Shown: piece by piece, positions 17,245 through 26,522 of the stretch
How positions within the stretch are numbered: position 1 is the first letter of the stretch
How the letters are laid out: the number at the start of each line of letters is the position of its first letter
Source of the DNA: Mycobacterium asiaticum
GTDB taxonomy: Bacteria; Actinomycetota; Actinomycetes; Mycobacteriales; Mycobacteriaceae
Direction of reading: 5' to 3'
Length of the DNA: 64,000 nucleotides
NCBI RefSeq assembly: GCF_001673635.1
Contig: NZ_LZMH01000005.1
Span: forward strand, 1 to 64,000
Notes under the pieces: model-generated
What the model saw: only the letters and a program-made list of their open reading frames with translations
Told to the model about the DNA's origin: nothing
Databases searched by the model: none
Program-made: the position numbers and the translations under genes

Positions 17245-19597
17245 TGCGCGTCACCGAAGCGTGGATCTCCTGCCCGTTACGCCCACTCGGATCCTTGGCC
17301 GCGCCGAATCCACTTTCGGCGGTTGGACCCGCGGTCGTGGAGCCTTCGACAGCGCCGCCCTCACTGATACCGAACCGCTCGTGCAGCCACACCAATGGCT
17401 TGGGCGCCCACCAGTTCCAACGACCCATGATGTGCATGAACGCCGGGACCAGGACCATGCGCACCAGGGTGGCATCGGCGATCACCGCGAGGGTCAGCCC
17501 CAGCCCGAACATTCGCATGAACGACACGTGCGCGGCGATCAACGCGGCGAACGACATCGACATGACCAGCGCGGCGGCGGTGATCACCCGGCCGGTGCGG
17601 GCCACCCCGAGCGCCACGCTCTCGTCGTTGGCGGCGTGCGCCTCCTTGGCAGTCGGCTTGGCGGGCCGCGCCGCGCCCGACGCGAGCCAGTACTCGCGGA
17701 TCCGGGAGACCAGGAAGACCTCATAGTCCATCGACAACCCGAACGCGATGCAGAACAACAGCACGGGCATGTTCGCCACCAGCGTGCCGCTCGGAGTGGT
17801 GCCCATGGCGCCGAGATGGCCGTCTTGGAATATCCACACCAGCGCACCGAAGGCGGCCGTCAACGAGAGCACGTTGAGTACCAGTGCCTTCAGGGGCAGC
17901 ACCACGCTGCCGGTCAGCAGGAACAGCAGAACGAAAGTCACCACCGCCATCAGACCCAGCACCAGCGGCAACCGGTCGGTCACCGCGTCGACACTGTCCC
18001 GGTTGACCTGCGCGACACCCGCCAGCTCCACCGAGCGGCCAGCCGGCGGCGCCACCTGGTGCAACCGCCTGAGCTGCTCGTCGGAGGCTTGCGAGAACAA
18101 GGGCGCCGTGCTGCTCACGGTCAGCAGCGCGCTGCCGTCCTTGATTCCGGTGGGCCCGACGGGCGGCCCTGCTGGCTTGCCGTTGATGAAGGTCCCGCCG
18201 GGTGCGGAGACGGCGGATACGTCGGGAACCAGTGACAGGTCGGCCGCGTAGGTGTCCAGGTCCGCGGGATTGAGGCCGCGGGCGTCGAGCATGACGATCG
18301 GCACGGCCCGTTCGGAGTCACGGGTGAAGTTGTTCCGCAGTTGGTCTCCCACCTGATGCGACGACGCCGACGTCGGCAGCACCCGGTCGTCGGGGAAGCC
18401 CCATTTGACCGAGATGAAAGGCAGTCCGAGCAGTAGGAGGAGCGCGACGACCGCGGTGCCGATCGGGAGCCAGAAACGCATGACGAACTTGCTCGATCGG
18501 TACCAGAACAACTGCTCAACCGGCTTGTGCACGGGTTCGGGACGGCGCAATATCCGGCGCACCAGGCGACGCACGTCGAAGGCGTCCAGCCGGGAGCCCA
18601 TCAGCACGATGGCCGCCGGAGTCACCACGATGGACGCGGTTGCGACAAACGCGACGGTCGCGACCCCCGCGTAGGCGAACGACTTGAGGAAGTACATCGG
18701 GAACGCCACCGTGGCAGCCATCGACAGCGCCACCGTGACCGCCGAGAACAGCACCGTGCGACCCGAGGTGGCCATCGTCCGGATCAGCGCCTCGTCGCGG
18801 TCGCAACCTTCGGCCAGCTCGTCGCGATAGCGGCTGATGATCAGCAGCGTGTAGTCGATGGCCAGCGCCAGGCCCAGCGCGGTGCTCAAATTGAGGGCGA
18901 AGATCGACACCTCAGTGGTGAAGGTGACCAGTCGCAGCACCGACATCGACCCGACAACCGCAAGAGCGCCCAGCGCCATCGGCAACGCCGCCGCCAGCAA
19001 GCCACCGAACACCCAGACCAGTACCAGGAAGCTGAATGGGATGGCGATCATCTCCATGACCAGCAGGTCGGCCTGGTTCTGCTTGTTGATCTGGGCGTAT
19101 TCCATCGCCGAGCCGCCGGCCCGGACGGTGACCCCGTCCCGGTCGTGGACGATGTCGTCGCTCAGGGTCTGGGCGTTCTTCTGCGCGTCGTTCTCGCCGC
19201 CCTTGAGGTTGACGACGATCAGCCCGGACTTACCGTCCTTGCTGATCAGGTCGGCAGCCGCTTCCGGCGGCGCGGTCCAGGCCGACGAGACGTTGTAGAC
19301 CAGCGGCGATCTGTTCAGCTGTCCGACCAGGTCGGCGCCTACCGCGCGGGCCTGCTCGCTGCGCGCCCCGTCGGGCGCGGTGACCAGGATCATCATCTGC
19401 TGGCCGCTTTGCCCGAACTTGTCGCTCAAGGTGGCGATCGCACGGGCGGATTCCGAGTTGGGGTCCTGGAATCCGCCCGGGGACAAGCTGTTGGCGACCG
19501 GAATGCCGAAGACCGCGGCGGCGACGAAAACCAGGAGGGCGATGGCAATGATCCGCCGCGGTGCCGCCAGAGCCAGTCGAGCGATCCACTGCAGCAT
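17237..19597 (-). CDS. mmpL13: MmpL13-like RND lipid transporter, intact
   Basis: This 786-aa RND-superfamily MMPL transporter has twelve predicted membrane segments. A first TM is followed by a porter loop (about 40-185), then a five-TM block, a second loop (about 400-540) and a final TM block. Proton-relay motifs are present in each half: ALAIDYTLLIISRYRDEL and GLSMDYEVFLVSRIREYW. I chose ATG 19597 because GGAGGG lies seven bases upstream and the N-terminus then reads MLQWIARLALAAPRR as in other MmpLs. In M. tuberculosis the orthologous locus is split into mmpL13a and mmpL13b; here the gene is one uninterrupted frame. The cargo is unknown. Confidence 0.93.
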   Translation of the reverse strand: MLQWIARLALAAPRRIIAIALLVFVAAAVFGIPVANSLSPGGFQDPNSESARAIATLSDKFGQSGQQMMILVTAPDGARSEQARAVGADLVGQLNRSPLVYNVSSAWTAPPEAAADLISKDGKSGLIVVNLKGGENDAQKNAQTLSDDIVHDRDGVTVRAGGSAMEYAQINKQNQADLLVMEMIAIPFSFLVLVWVFGGLLAAALPMALGALAVVGSMSVLRLVTFTTEVSIFALNLSTALGLALAIDYTLLIISRYRDELAEGCDRDEALIRTMATSGRTVLFSAVTVALSMAATVAFPMYFLKSFAYAGVATVAFVATASIVVTPAAIVLMGSRLDAFDVRRLVRRILRRPEPVHKPVEQLFWYRSSKFVMRFWLPIGTAVVALLLLLGLPFISVKWGFPDDRVLPTSASSHQVGDQLRNNFTRDSERAVPIVMLDARGLNPADLDTYAADLSLVPDVSAVSAPGGTFINGKPAGPPVGPTGIKDGSALLTVSSTAPLFSQASDEQLRRLHQVAPPAGRSVELAGVAQVNRDSVDAVTDRLPLVLGLMAVVTFVLLFLLTGSVVLPLKALVLNVLSLTAAFGALVWIFQDGHLGAMGTTPSGTLVANMPVLLFCIAFGLSMDYEVFLVSRIREYWLASGAARPAKPTAKEAHAANDESVALGVARTGRVITAAALVMSMSFAALIAAHVSFMRMFGLGLTLAVIADATLVRMVLVPAFMHIMGRWNWWAPKPLVWLHERFGISEGGAVEGSTTAGPTAESGFGAAKDPSGRNGQEIHASVTRNG

Positions 19598-19780
19598 TTC
19601 ATGTCCCTCCGCCGCAGGCGCCAACCGTCCCGATGGAGCCCCCGCAGCCTCGATAAAACGCGTTGTTTACCCACGCTAACGTACAGATGTCCAACAGCAC
19701 CCGCGTCCTGTTTACGGGTATAGCCCCGGAACGGTTCAACCGGAGCCCAAATGGGTATCCTCGGCCGTCGCGAGGCAACC

Positions 19781-19792
19781 TACCGGTCGGTA
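19781..19792. promoter_or_regulatory. TetR-type palindrome between mmpL13 and the micro-ORFs
   Basis: TACCGGTCGGTA has perfect five-base arms (TACCG/CGGTA) around a two-base centre, a form common for TetR-family operators. It lies 184 bases upstream of mmpL13 and 68 bases upstream of the first micro-ORF, so it could control either direction. No TetR gene is adjacent. This is a sequence resemblance only. Confidence 0.35.
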
Positions 19793-19859
19793 AGAATTGC
19801 CACCATTTTCCGAATCGTGACTCACCGATTCCTTAATGCGGGCTTTTACGCTCAGTGTC

Positions 19860-19991
19860 ATGTGGATCGACGACACCAGTGCCGATGTCATCAAGGCTGA
19901 CTTCGAGGCTCTCTACCACGGCGACATGCTGGTGGAGGGTGAGACCTCGGAGCAATTCGAAGACTGGCAACCCCTGCCGACAGCGAGCTGA
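19860..19991 (+). CDS. Acidic 43-aa micro-ORF of unknown function
   Basis: ATG 19860 opens a 43-codon frame beginning MWIDDTSADVIKADFEALYH and ending EDWQPLPTAS. The product is strongly acidic (about 11 Asp/Glu against one Lys) and has two tryptophans. It lacks a good ribosome-binding site but may be leaderless. The block downstream (second micro-ORF with a good RBS, then a perfect intrinsic terminator) shows that a short plus-strand transcript ends here, which supports expression. I do not recognise a family. It could also be the 5' part of a small RNA gene with no translated product. Confidence 0.45.
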   Translation: MWIDDTSADVIKADFEALYHGDMLVEGETSEQFEDWQPLPTAS

Positions 19992-20000
19992 GGTAACACC

Positions 20001-20063
20001 ATGGGCGTAATTGCACGACTTTTGATGGCAGAACCGACCGCCACACGTTGGTTCCGTCGGTAG
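20001..20063 (+). CDS. Basic 20-aa micro-ORF
   Basis: ATG 20001 follows a clear ribosome-binding site (GAGG seven bases upstream, overlapping the stop of the acidic micro-ORF) and encodes 20 residues, beginning MGVIARLLMAEP and ending WFRR. The peptide is cationic and amphipathic, in contrast to the acidic product upstream. An intrinsic terminator starts 21 bases after the stop. The pairing of an acidic and a basic micro-ORF is unexplained; possibilities include a small membrane peptide with a partner, a leader peptide, or chance frames in a small RNA. Confidence 0.4.
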   Translation: MGVIARLLMAEPTATRWFRR

Positions 20064-20084
20064 CGAACCCGTGTCGTCGTTGAA

Positions 20085-20111
20085 GCCCCCCGCCATCGCG
20101 GGGGGCTTTTT
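20085..20111 (+). terminator. Intrinsic terminator after the micro-ORFs
   Basis: A perfect nine-base-pair stem (GCCCCCCGC / GCGGGGGGC) closes a four-base CATC loop and is followed by five T residues (20107-20111), preceded by GAA. This is a canonical Rho-independent terminator for plus-strand transcription, rare in mycobacteria. It sits just after the micro-ORFs and close to the 3' end of the converging SDR gene. Confidence 0.88.
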
Positions 20112-20126
20112 CGTCGCCTCAGCCGA

Positions 20127-20891
<765 letters not shown>

Positions 20892-20948
20892 GCGAGTCCT
20901 TCCTCCACCTTGTGTGGCCGCGTGGCCCTACCTACTGGTTGGTTGGGA

Positions 20949-22028
20949 CTATACCCAGTCGTTGAGCAGGGCCTCGATCTCACCCACCTGCGCCGGGCGC
21001 GGAGTCTCCGCTGGGGTGCGCGAGAACCGCGGGGCCGGCATGGGCTGCAGGTTGCCGTCCACTTCGTACAACGTGTTGCGCTCGGCGATATGCGGCTCGG
21101 TGTTCGCCTCCCCAAAAGCCAGCACCGGCGTCACGCAGGCGTCCGAATCCGCAAACACCTTGGCCCAGTGGTCGCGGTCACGGCTGCCGAACGCCTCGGT
21201 GAGCACCGCTCGCAACTCGGGCCAGCGCGTGACATCGTTCTGCGGCGGGAGGGTGGCGGCATCCAGGCCCAGCCCCTGGATCATCGCGGCGTAGAACTGC
21301 GGCTCGATCGCGCCGACCGCGACATAGCGGCCGTCGGCGCACTCGTAGGTGTCGTAGTAAGGGGCGCCGCCGTCGAGCATGTTGGTGCCGCGCACGTCGG
21401 TCCACATGCCCGAGGCCCGCATCTGCCACATCATCTGCACCAGCACGCTGGACCCGTCGACCATGGCGGCGTCCACCACCTGACCTTTGCCGGAAGTCTG
21501 GCGCTCCCACAGCGCCGACAGAATGCCGAGCAGCAGGAACATGGAGCCGCCGCCGAAGTCACCGACCAGGTTCAGCGGCGGCACCGGGCGCTCGTTGACC
21601 CGGCCGATCGAGTGCAGGATGCCGTTCAGCGAGATGTAGTTGATGTCGTGGCCGGCCTGCTGGCTGCGCGGGCCGGTCTGGCCCCAGCCGGTCATCCGGG
21701 CATAGATCAGCCGGTCGTTGACCTTGGCGCAGTCGTCTGGCCCCAGGCCGAGGCGCTCGGTGACGCCGGGCCGGTAGCCCTCGATCAGCACGTCGGCCTT
21801 GGCGACGAGCTTGAGCACCGCTTGGCGCCCCTCGTCGGACTTGAGGTCGGCAGTCACGACGCGACGGTTGCGGCTCATCGCGTCTTTGACGATGCCGCCC
21901 GGGGCTCCCGACGGGCGATCGACCCGCACCACGTCGGCGCCGAGGTCTCCCAGGATCATCGCGGCGTGCGGGCCTGGCCCGATCCCCGACAGTTCGACTA
22001 CTCGCAATCCACTCAGCGGTCCCGCCAT
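20949..22028 (-). CDS. mcr: Alpha-methylacyl-CoA racemase
   Basis: This 359-aa family III CoA-transferase-fold enzyme interconverts (2R)- and (2S)-methylacyl-CoA so that branched fatty acids and sterol side chains can enter beta-oxidation. Residues equivalent to the M. tuberculosis MCR catalytic set are present, offset by one: H127 (AGHDINYIS), D157 (LVGDFGGG) and E242 (GAIEPQF). The start was put at ATG 22028 ([20 protein letters not shown]), the conserved N-terminus. The reading frame stays open to 22250 only because it runs through a tandem repeat. The downstream SDR likely belongs to the same unit. Confidence 0.93.
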   Translation of the reverse strand: MAGPLSGLRVVELSGIGPGPHAAMILGDLGADVVRVDRPSGAPGGIVKDAMSRNRRVVTADLKSDEGRQAVLKLVAKADVLIEGYRPGVTERLGLGPDDCAKVNDRLIYARMTGWGQTGPRSQQAGHDINYISLNGILHSIGRVNERPVPPLNLVGDFGGGSMFLLLGILSALWERQTSGKGQVVDAAMVDGSSVLVQMMWQMRASGMWTDVRGTNMLDGGAPYYDTYECADGRYVAVGAIEPQFYAAMIQGLGLDAATLPPQNDVTRWPELRAVLTEAFGSRDRDHWAKVFADSDACVTPVLAFGEANTEPHIAERNTLYEVDGNLQPMPAPRFSRTPAETPRPAQVGEIEALLNDWV

Positions 22029-22140
22029 GGGAATACCGACCTTTCGTCCGCTCTGACGTCCTCGACCCGCACTACGGGCCGAACAACCGGTTGATTGCAT
22101 CTTGGCAGCCGCGCCCGACGGGGTTGCAGGCCGGGGGCTT

Positions 22141-22250
22141 CGTGGCGATCGCAAGCGCGGCGAAGCCGGGCGCAGCGGGTCGCCACCATCCAGCTTTCGT
22201 GGCGATCGCAAGCGCGGCGAAGCCGGCCGCAGCGGGTCGCCACCATCCAC
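22141..22250. repeat. 57-bp tandem repeat with inverted ends
   Basis: Two near-identical copies begin at 22141 and 22198 (CGTGGCGATCGCAAGCGCGG...), period 57 bases, i.e. 19 codons. They differ at only a couple of positions. Within each copy GTGGCGA at one end pairs with TCGCCAC at the other, and GGCTTCG/CGAAGCC forms an inner inverted pair (22137-22143 and 22161-22167). The element sits between the divergent mcr and enoyl-CoA hydratase start codons. It resembles mycobacterial interspersed palindromic repeats, but I cannot name the family. Promoters for both genes must lie around or within it. Confidence 0.85.
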
Positions 22251-22264
22251 CTAATCTAAAGCGC

Positions 22265-23077
22265 ATGTCCGAATCTGGAATCGCCACTCTCGCCCCTGTC
22301 GCGGGTCTCGACGTCGACCTCACCGACGGCGTGCTGTCGCTCACCATCAACCGGCCCGACAGCCTCAATTCGCTGATCATCCCGGTGATCACCGGTCTGG
22401 CCGATGCGATGGAGCGCGCGGCCACCGACCCGGCCGTGCGGGTGGTCCGCCTGGGTGGCGCCGGCCGCGGGTTCAGTTCGGGAGCCGGCATCAGCGCCGA
22501 CGACATGTCCGGCGGCGGTGGTGTGCCGCCGGACGAGATCATCCTGGAGATCAATCGCCTGATCCGCGCCATCACTGCCCTGCCGCGCCCGGTGGTGGCC
22601 GTCGTGCAGGGACCGGCGGCCGGCGTCGGCGTCTCGATCGCGCTGGCTTGCGATGTCGTATTGGCCTCGGAGAAGGCATTTTTCATGCTGGCGTTCACCA
22701 AGATCGGGTTGATGCCCGACGGCGGCGCGTCGGCCCTGATCGCGGCCGCGGTCGGCCGGATCCGCGCACTGAAAATGGCCCTGTTACCCGAACGGTTGAC
22801 CGCCGCCGAGGCGTTGTCCTGGGGCCTGGTCAGCGAGGTCTATCCGGCCGAGGAGTTCGACGCCGAGGTGGACAAGGTGATCGCCCGGTTGCTGGCGGGT
22901 CCGGCGGTGGCTTTCGCCAAGACCAAAGGCGCGATCAACGCCGCCACCCTGACCGAACTGGACGCCACCCTGGACCGCGAATTCGAAGGCCAATCCGGGC
23001 TGTTGCAGGCACCCGATTTCAAGGAGGGCACCAAAGCCTTCCAGGAACGCCGCGCCCCCAGCTTCACCGATTCCTGA
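22265..23077 (+). CDS. Enoyl-CoA hydratase/isomerase family protein
   Basis: This 270-aa crotonase-fold protein has oxyanion-hole segments GAGRGFSSGAGISADD and PVVAVVQGPAAGVGVSIALACD. At the position of the second catalytic Glu the sequence reads FTKIGLMPDGGASA: Asp follows Pro where hydratases usually have Glu, which argues for isomerase or another crotonase reaction. The start is ATG 22265, immediately after the tandem repeat; the frame is open further upstream only through the repeat. It is in the position of M. tuberculosis echA10/echA11 and divergent from mcr, so it is probably part of the same acyl-CoA degradation neighbourhood. Confidence 0.87.
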   Translation: MSESGIATLAPVAGLDVDLTDGVLSLTINRPDSLNSLIIPVITGLADAMERAATDPAVRVVRLGGAGRGFSSGAGISADDMSGGGGVPPDEIILEINRLIRAITALPRPVVAVVQGPAAGVGVSIALACDVVLASEKAFFMLAFTKIGLMPDGGASALIAAAVGRIRALKMALLPERLTAAEALSWGLVSEVYPAEEFDAEVDKVIARLLAGPAVAFAKTKGAINAATLTELDATLDREFEGQSGLLQAPDFKEGTKAFQERRAPSFTDS

Positions 23078-23110
23078 GTTAGATCGCCTGAAACCGGGCA
23101 ATCCCCGGGT

Positions 23111-24493
23111 GTGGCGGCTGAACGAGTTCGTTGTCTGGTGACCGGTGCCACCGGTTACGTCGGCGCGCGGTTGGCACCGCGCCTGCTGGACGAGGGGCAC
23201 TCGGTGCGCGCGCTGGCACGAAAACCGGAGAAGCTGGACGACGTACCGTGGCGTCCCCGAGCCGAGGTCGCACAGGGCGATCTGAGCGACGCCGACTCGT
23301 TGGTAAAGGCCTTCGACGGGATCGACGTCGTCTATTACCTGGTCCACTCGATGGGCGGCTCGAAAGACTTTGCCGCCGAGGAAGAGCGCGCGGTCCGCAA
23401 TGTGGTGACGGCCGCCAAACGCACCGGCGTGCGCCGAATTGTGTATCTGGGTGGCTTGCATCCGGATAGCAGCCAGCTCTCGCCGCACCTCGAGTCGCGC
23501 AAGGCGGTGGGTGACCGCCTGATCGAGTCCGGCATCGAGACGGTCGTGCTGCAGGCGGGCGTGGTCGTCGGCTCGGGGTCCGCGTCGTTCGAGATGATCC
23601 GGCACCTCACCGACCGGTTGCCGGTGATGACCACGCCGAAATGGGTGCACAACAAGATCCAGCCGATCGCGGTCCGTGACGTGCTGTACTACCTGGTCGC
23701 GGCCGCCACCGCCGAGGTGCCCGATTCGCGGACCTGGGATATCGGCGGGCCGGACGTGCTGGAGTACGGCGACATGATGCAGGTGTACGCCGAAGTGGCC
23801 GGGCTTCGTAGGCGCCGCATGATCGTGCTGCCGTTCCTGACTCCGACCATCGCCAGCCTGTGGGTCGGCACGGTGACCCCGATTCCGTCCGGCCTGGCGC
23901 GTCCGCTGGTCGAATCGCTGGAATGCGATGCGGTGATGCGCAACAACGACATTGACTCGATCATCAAGCGACCACCGAACGGGTTGACCAGCTACCGCCA
24001 GGCGGTCGCAACGGCGCTCGACCGCGCCGGCCGCGGTCTACCGGAGCCGACCTGGGCCTCGTTGCAGTCCGAACCCGGCGAGCCACTGCCCAGCGACCCA
24101 ACCTGGGCCGGTGAGATCGTCTACACCGACGAGCAGACCCGCGTCACCTCCGCCGCGCCCGGCGATGTTTGGAAGGCGGCGGAAAGCGCTGTGAGCGAAG
24201 GGCGTTGGCGCTGGTTCCCCGTCGGGCCGCGGCGCGGCGGTGCCGCGCAACGCTGGCGCATCGCAGAATGTGATCCGGGCGCCAAGTTGCGGTTGCAGGC
24301 CGAGGTGCGGGCACCCGCGCGTACCTGGCTGGAAGTCAGCGTCGCCCCGCAGGACACAGGTGGGAGCAGGTACACGCAGCGGGCCGTGGTCATTCCCTGC
24401 GGAATCGCCGGCCGGTTCTACTGCTTCCTGCTACGGCCCGTACACGGCGCCGCGTTACGCGCACTGGCGAGCAATGTCGCCGCTTCCGATTAA
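23111..24493 (+). CDS. NAD(P)-binding epimerase-like protein with C-terminal DUF2867-like region
   Basis: This 460-aa protein has an N-terminal extended-SDR Rossmann domain (VTGATGYVGARLAPRLL; YYLVHSMGG; RRIVYLGGLHPD; SFEMIRHLTDRLPVMTTPKW). From about residue 340 it has a second, START-like domain of the DUF2867 type (WRWFPVGP, WRIAECDPG, LEVSVAP, FYCFLLRPVHG). The start is GTG 23111, 33 bases after the hydratase gene. It is clearly paralogous to the 385-aa protein encoded at 25234-26391, which lacks the second domain. No catalytic Tyr-x3-Lys is evident, so it may be a reductase of atypical type or a sensor. Function is unknown. Confidence 0.82.
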   Translation: MAAERVRCLVTGATGYVGARLAPRLLDEGHSVRALARKPEKLDDVPWRPRAEVAQGDLSDADSLVKAFDGIDVVYYLVHSMGGSKDFAAEEERAVRNVVTAAKRTGVRRIVYLGGLHPDSSQLSPHLESRKAVGDRLIESGIETVVLQAGVVVGSGSASFEMIRHLTDRLPVMTTPKWVHNKIQPIAVRDVLYYLVAAATAEVPDSRTWDIGGPDVLEYGDMMQVYAEVAGLRRRRMIVLPFLTPTIASLWVGTVTPIPSGLARPLVESLECDAVMRNNDIDSIIKRPPNGLTSYRQAVATALDRAGRGLPEPTWASLQSEPGEPLPSDPTWAGEIVYTDEQTRVTSAAPGDVWKAAESAVSEGRWRWFPVGPRRGGAAQRWRIAECDPGAKLRLQAEVRAPARTWLEVSVAPQDTGGSRYTQRAVVIPCGIAGRFYCFLLRPVHGAALRALASNVAASD

Positions 24494-24499
24494 CGCGAG

Positions 24500-25237
24500 C
24501 TAGACACCGAACATGGGCGGCAGCACCAGGACCATGATCAGGCCCCAGAAAAAATGCGTCAGCATCGGCGCCAGGATCCCGCCGGTGGCTCGCCGCTGCA
24601 AAGCATTCACCGTGCCCAGAATGATTCCGGCAAAACCCAGCATCGGGTTTCCGGCAGCCATCGTCGCGAGGACGTAGAGCACCGTGGAAATCACCAGCGG
24701 GTGATGTCGGCACAACGCCGTGTAGAGCGCGCCCCGGAAGAATGTTTCCTCGGCGACCCCGTTCACCACTGTTATCAGCACGACGAGCAAGAACGAACCC
24801 TGGTTCGCGTACAGCAGCACCCGGGTTATCAACGCCGCCACCGGGGTGATCTCGCGGACGATCAGCGCACCGACGATGAAGACACCGCCGAGCAGCAAAC
24901 CGGTGGCGATCCCGGTGATCACGGGACGCTGGTTACGACCACGCCAACATATGCCGCCCAGGTGCAGCGGCCCGGAAATGAAGGCACCGAGAAACCAGAC
25001 CGCCGCCAGCGTCAAGGTCAACCAGTAAAAGGCGGGATCTCCTGGCTTGGTTCGCAGCGAGAAACCCAATATCGCGGCACCGACCACCAGAGTGATTGCG
25101 ACGATGATGCGCCGGCGCCGTATGACGCGGGGCGACTCGTGATGCGGCACAGCCACATTGGTGATGGCACGGCGAAATTCTTGGAACGGCGTCGTGGCGT
25201 GGGGCGGTGCGCAGGGAGCCGCCGTCGGCTGACTCAT
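24500..25237 (-). CDS. CPBP-family intramembrane metalloprotease
   Basis: This 245-aa polytopic membrane protein belongs to the CAAX protease/bacteriocin-processing (Rce1/ABI) family. The signature E163-E164-x3-R168 (NGVAEETFFRGALYT) and a later H in LTHFFWG are present. A cytoplasmic N-terminus of about 40 residues precedes roughly seven hydrophobic segments. Its ATG overlaps the TGA of the upstream NAD(P)-binding gene (ATGA), so they are coupled. M. tuberculosis Rv1140 is in the equivalent position. The substrate is unknown; CPBP proteins often serve in peptide maturation or act as scaffolds. Confidence 0.85.
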   Translation of the reverse strand: MSQPTAAPCAPPHATTPFQEFRRAITNVAVPHHESPRVIRRRRIIVAITLVVGAAILGFSLRTKPGDPAFYWLTLTLAAVWFLGAFISGPLHLGGICWRGRNQRPVITGIATGLLLGGVFIVGALIVREITPVAALITRVLLYANQGSFLLVVLITVVNGVAEETFFRGALYTALCRHHPLVISTVLYVLATMAAGNPMLGFAGIILGTVNALQRRATGGILAPMLTHFFWGLIMVLVLPPMFGV

Positions 25238-26391
25238 GCAGGGCGTACCTTCGGGGCCAGGGACAGCAGGACGTCGAGATAGGTCCGCACCGCCCCGGCC
25301 ACCGGGCCGGGAACCAGGTTCACCAGACCCAGTGTGTGGCGTGCGAAGGACGGCGTGATCATGCGGGCTAGCCTACGGATGCGCAGTGCGTCGCCGCCGG
25401 CCCATCCCGGATCGGTGTCGGCGAGGTCGTGCGGATCGGCCAACTCGTTGACCGGCCGCGCCGACCGCTTGGTGCCGGCGATTGCCAGCGCCATGGATTC
25501 GTCCACACCCAGCAGGCCGCCAGGTGGGTCGGGCACCAGACCCCGCAGGCCGGTGCCGGACGCCCGCATCGGGTGATCCAGCGACTCGACCAGGTCGCCG
25601 GCCAGACCCGGCGGCACGGGCAGCGCCAGTGCGGTGACCCGCGAGGCCAGGGCGGTGTTGATTCCCACCACCGGAAGCGCGGCCCGCCAGCGGCCGGAGT
25701 TGCGCGCGTACGCCTTGTACAGACCCCGATAGGACGTGGTCTCCGGCCCGGCGATGTCGTAGGCGCCGGCGGGCACCTGGTCGGGATCGGCCGCGGCGAC
25801 GAGGTAGTGCAGGACGTCGCGGATGGAGATCGGATCGATCGGGTTCTCCATCCAGTTCGGCATCGGCATCACCGGGAACCGGTCGGCCACATAGCGCAGC
25901 ATCTCGAACGATGTCGATCCGGCGCCGATGATGATCGCCGCACCCAGCCACACCAATTCGGGACCGTTCTCCACGCTGAGCGCCTCGGCCACCTCGGCGC
26001 GACTGGTCAGATGCTCGGACAGCGCCTCGTCCTCCGGAACGAAGCCGCCGAGATAGACGATGCGGCGCACGCCGGCCTCCTTGGCCGCGGCCGCCATGTT
26101 CGCGGCCGCCTTGCGGTCCGCGTCGCGGAAGTCGGCCTGCCCGATGCCGTGAACCAGGTAGTAGACCACCTCGACCGGGTCACCGCTGTCTGCGGCGGAA
26201 GTAAAGGCCGCGTTCAGCGATAACGGGTCGGCGGCATCGAGCGCGACCGGAGTGACCTCGCGATACCAGCCGAACTCCTTGAGGCGAGCCAGTTTCCGAC
26301 TGGCTACCACGACCTGGTGGCCCTCTGCCAGCAACGCCGTCACCAGCCGCGAACCGATGTATCCGGTGGCTCCTGTCACCAGAATCCGCAT
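25234..26391 (-). CDS. NAD(P)-binding epimerase-like protein (paralogue of the 23.1-kb gene)
   Basis: This 385-aa extended-SDR-type protein starts MRILVTGATGYIGSRLVTALL. Its body shares long colinear similarity with the 460-aa protein across the CPBP gene: VVYYLVHGIGQADF, VRRIVYLGGFVPED, STSFEMLRYVADRFPVMPMPNW, PISIRDVLHYLVAAA. It lacks the DUF2867-like extension and instead ends with a segment SFARHTLGLVNLVPGPVAGAVRTYLD that may be membrane-associated. The two paralogues point toward each other with the protease gene between them. No specific reaction can be assigned. Confidence 0.82.
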   Translation of the reverse strand: MRILVTGATGYIGSRLVTALLAEGHQVVVASRKLARLKEFGWYREVTPVALDAADPLSLNAAFTSAADSGDPVEVVYYLVHGIGQADFRDADRKAAANMAAAAKEAGVRRIVYLGGFVPEDEALSEHLTSRAEVAEALSVENGPELVWLGAAIIIGAGSTSFEMLRYVADRFPVMPMPNWMENPIDPISIRDVLHYLVAAADPDQVPAGAYDIAGPETTSYRGLYKAYARNSGRWRAALPVVGINTALASRVTALALPVPPGLAGDLVESLDHPMRASGTGLRGLVPDPPGGLLGVDESMALAIAGTKRSARPVNELADPHDLADTDPGWAGGDALRIRRLARMITPSFARHTLGLVNLVPGPVAGAVRTYLDVLLSLAPKVRPA

Positions 26392-26522
26392 ATTTCCAAC
26401 CTAACCATTCTGCTTTCGGGGTCGTTCGAGTCCCCTGACACATACCCGGTCGCTGTCAGTACAAATCTGCGCTGGTCAGGGCGGCAATTGAACCCACCCG
26501 ACGGCGGCACCGTCAGTTTCAT

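Noticed and set aside
17168..19723. Two long plus-strand frames (355 and 398 codons) opposite mmpL13
   Set aside because: Antisense to an intact transporter gene; His/Arg-rich products with no motifs.
20910..22094. 394-codon plus-strand frame opposite mcr
   Set aside because: Antisense shadow; mcr has all catalytic residues.
22029..22264. N-terminal extensions of mcr and of the enoyl-CoA hydratase through the tandem repeat
   Set aside because: The repeat is 57 bases, a multiple of three, so frames stay open by chance; the conserved N-termini start after it.
26410..26510. tRNA-like T-arm text (GTTCGAGTCCCC and reverse GGGTTCAATTG) in the gap before the type III PKS gene
   Set aside because: No acceptor stem, D-arm or anticodon arm can be completed around it.
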